From the NCBI GenBank assembly GCA_026874595.1, contig CM049320.1:23385714-23449713 (forward strand): 64,000 nt of DNA, read 5' to 3'. The notes beneath the pieces are model-generated. The model was not told where the DNA came from. It made no database searches and worked only from the letters and a program-made list of their open reading frames with translations. Below are positions 62,490 through 64,000 of this stretch, piece by piece. Position numbers and translations under genes: made by a program. Numbering within the stretch: position 1 is the first letter of the stretch; every line of letters begins with the position of its first letter. This stretch comes from Sipunculus nudus (Eukaryota > Annelida > Sipuncula > Golfingiida > Sipunculidae).

Positions 62490-63430
62490 GTTGCTTTAGT
62501 GTTTCGTTGTCGGTCTTTGTTTGGGGTTTCAGTACGTGCGTTTGTTTCTCGGTCTCTTTCTCAGTCTTCCTCAGACAGACCTGATCTCAGTCCACCTGTA
62601 TGACAGAATCAGATTCCATAATCAGCGAACCATACGCTTCAAAGGCTCAATCTCCCATGCTTAGAGGATTCCACGGGGCTAGACACAATCCAGATATATA
62701 CAACTTGAAAAAGGACAGATTGTGGAAATAAGGGCTGGGCCCCTCAGGTAAACAGACGGACCATCTGTATATATGTTAAGGGATACGAGGAAATACCAGC
62801 GGGCTCATGTTGATATTCAAGAAAAGGATTTGTCCCTTTATCAGTCCATGTTCCTTGGGAGCCCTTGATTTGCCTGACTGTGCATGCATGGCAGTGTGGT
62901 GTGTTCATGTCCAGAGGCATGGTATAGCCAGATTGAGGGGAAAAAAGTGGGTTAGGAGGCTTGCGTTTTTTTTTTGTTGAGAAATTAAATCTATAAATAT
63001 TTAAAAATATAGAAAATTAGTAACCATTATTGTATAGCCATATACTGGTATATACAACTATATACAGACTATACATAAAACTCACCGGACCTCTTTGTAC
63101 ATTAGTAGGATTATTTATTTTCATGAACATGGACACTAAAAGGTATACGAATTTCTTAAAGAATCAGATTTCGGTATAAGAATTTCTTAAAGTATTAGAT
63201 TTCGAGATTACATACTACAGGAAATAATAACGTCTTCAGACCAAAACAAGAAAGTTAGAAAGAGAAACAAAAGAAAAAGAAAAGGAGTAAGAAACAATTT
63301 ATGGAGGAAAAAGAACGAGAAAGTAAGAAGAAGAAAAAGACAAAATGTGAACTAGAAATTTCTGGCATCAGAGACACCGTAGTATCCCAACACTGTTCAG
63401 GCATACCCTCTTGTTAAATACGCCCCTTCT
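62490..63430. other. intergenic, nothing recognised
   Basis: AT-rich with a purine-rich stretch near 63240-63350. No gene or repeat family identified. Confidence 0.5.
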
Positions 63431-63439
63431 TCAGAATTA

Positions 63440-63910
63440 TATACTGACACTTGACAAGGCCACCAGGGTCAAGGTCACAAATATTTAACTTGTCCATCAT
63501 GTTGATAGAGAAAATTCGTGTATCAGATTTGAAAAAAAATATGCAGTTATTTAAAAGTGATGGGGTTCTCAATAATCCTAAGTTCCTCCAGGTTTGACCT
63601 TGTAAACCAATCTCAAGGTCACCAGTCTTCAAACTTATCTCAGATCTTGGCGGAATTCATTTGTGTATTTAATTTGAAGAAAAGATAGTCTGTACGTTAA
63701 AGTTTAGGGGGTTAACAAAACAGGGTTGGCCTGGAATAGTACGACCAAGGTCACCAGTCTTCAAACATGTCTGACATTTGGCGGAAACAATCTCGGTTTC
63801 ACATTTGAAGAAGAACTTTCCAAGTTATTGTGTTCACAAAAATCTTATATATCAACAGATTTGGCCGTGAAGGTCTAGGTCAAGGTAACAGGTTTTCAAA
63901 CTCTTTCGAC
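63440..63910. repeat. diverged tandem repeat of about 132-144 bp with AGGTCA motifs
   Basis: About four units. TCAAGGTCAC or a close variant recurs at about 63469, 63613, 63745 and 63880. Two units share CAAGGTCACCAGTCTTCAAA exactly. Each unit also has a TTTGAAGAA-like block and a TTAAC or GTTCACAAAA block. Continuation past the right edge cannot be judged. Confidence 0.75.
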
Positions 63911-64000
63911 AACTTATCATCTGACATCTTTCATTTTGATTTAATAAAAAAGAAAATCTGAGAAACAATGGTTTGTTTGTTTTATCACCAATTATGGAAA

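Noticed and set aside
62180-62603. Ser/Leu-rich and Arg/Glu-rich frames on both strands
   Set aside because: They are produced by the (CT)n/(GTCT)n repeat.

Overview
This is a window of AT-rich metazoan genomic DNA. It has spliced exons with GT-AG introns, non-LTR retrotransposons, small inverted-repeat elements, a nuclear tRNA gene and very many (AT)n and (GA)n microsatellites. The protein evidence points to a bilaterian. The mobile-element mix would suit a mollusc or other spiralian, but the sequence alone does not settle the phylum.

The main host gene is chordin, the secreted BMP antagonist, on the minus strand from 19920 to beyond the left edge. I traced eleven consecutive coding exons by reading phase and splice sites. 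They encode 418 residues: a signal peptide, one complete ten-cysteine VWC domain, two complete CHRD domains and the start of a third. The remaining C-terminal part lies off the left edge. Its introns hold a tRNA-Asp gene (2261-2332), a small MITE with a TTA target-site duplication (4339-4607), a 5'-truncated L1/Tx1-like LINE flanked by a perfect 16-bp target-site duplication (7860-10550), and one copy of an unclassified dispersed repeat next to exon 1.

From 20 to 36 kb the window is intergenic and rich in repeats. It contains further copies of the dispersed family, a 1.3-kb inverted-repeat element (28244-29557) with a PIF/Harbinger-like MITE nested inside it, and a CR1/Jockey-type LINE on the minus strand (about 29706-33465). 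That LINE's ORF2 is complete except for one in-frame UGA, and it carries a 2A-like motif near its N-terminus. An ORF1-like fragment lies upstream at 34687-35250. A 42-bp minisatellite of 37 units (36679-38232) follows. It has a 336-bp higher-order repeat, is open on both strands, and has a splice-donor-like motif in most units.

From 38 to 64 kb there is little recognisable coding sequence. A first coding exon of a small basic secreted protein lies at 54819-54959 on the plus strand, with a TATA box upstream. Everything else is microsatellites, a 147-bp tandem duplication, TIR-type elements and diverged tandem repeats carrying TGACCTTGACC-like motifs. Nothing in the window looks like a new multi-gene system. 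The points most worth checking are the minisatellite, the almost intact LINE with its 2A motif, the microsatellite that forms a chordin splice donor, and the nested MITEs.
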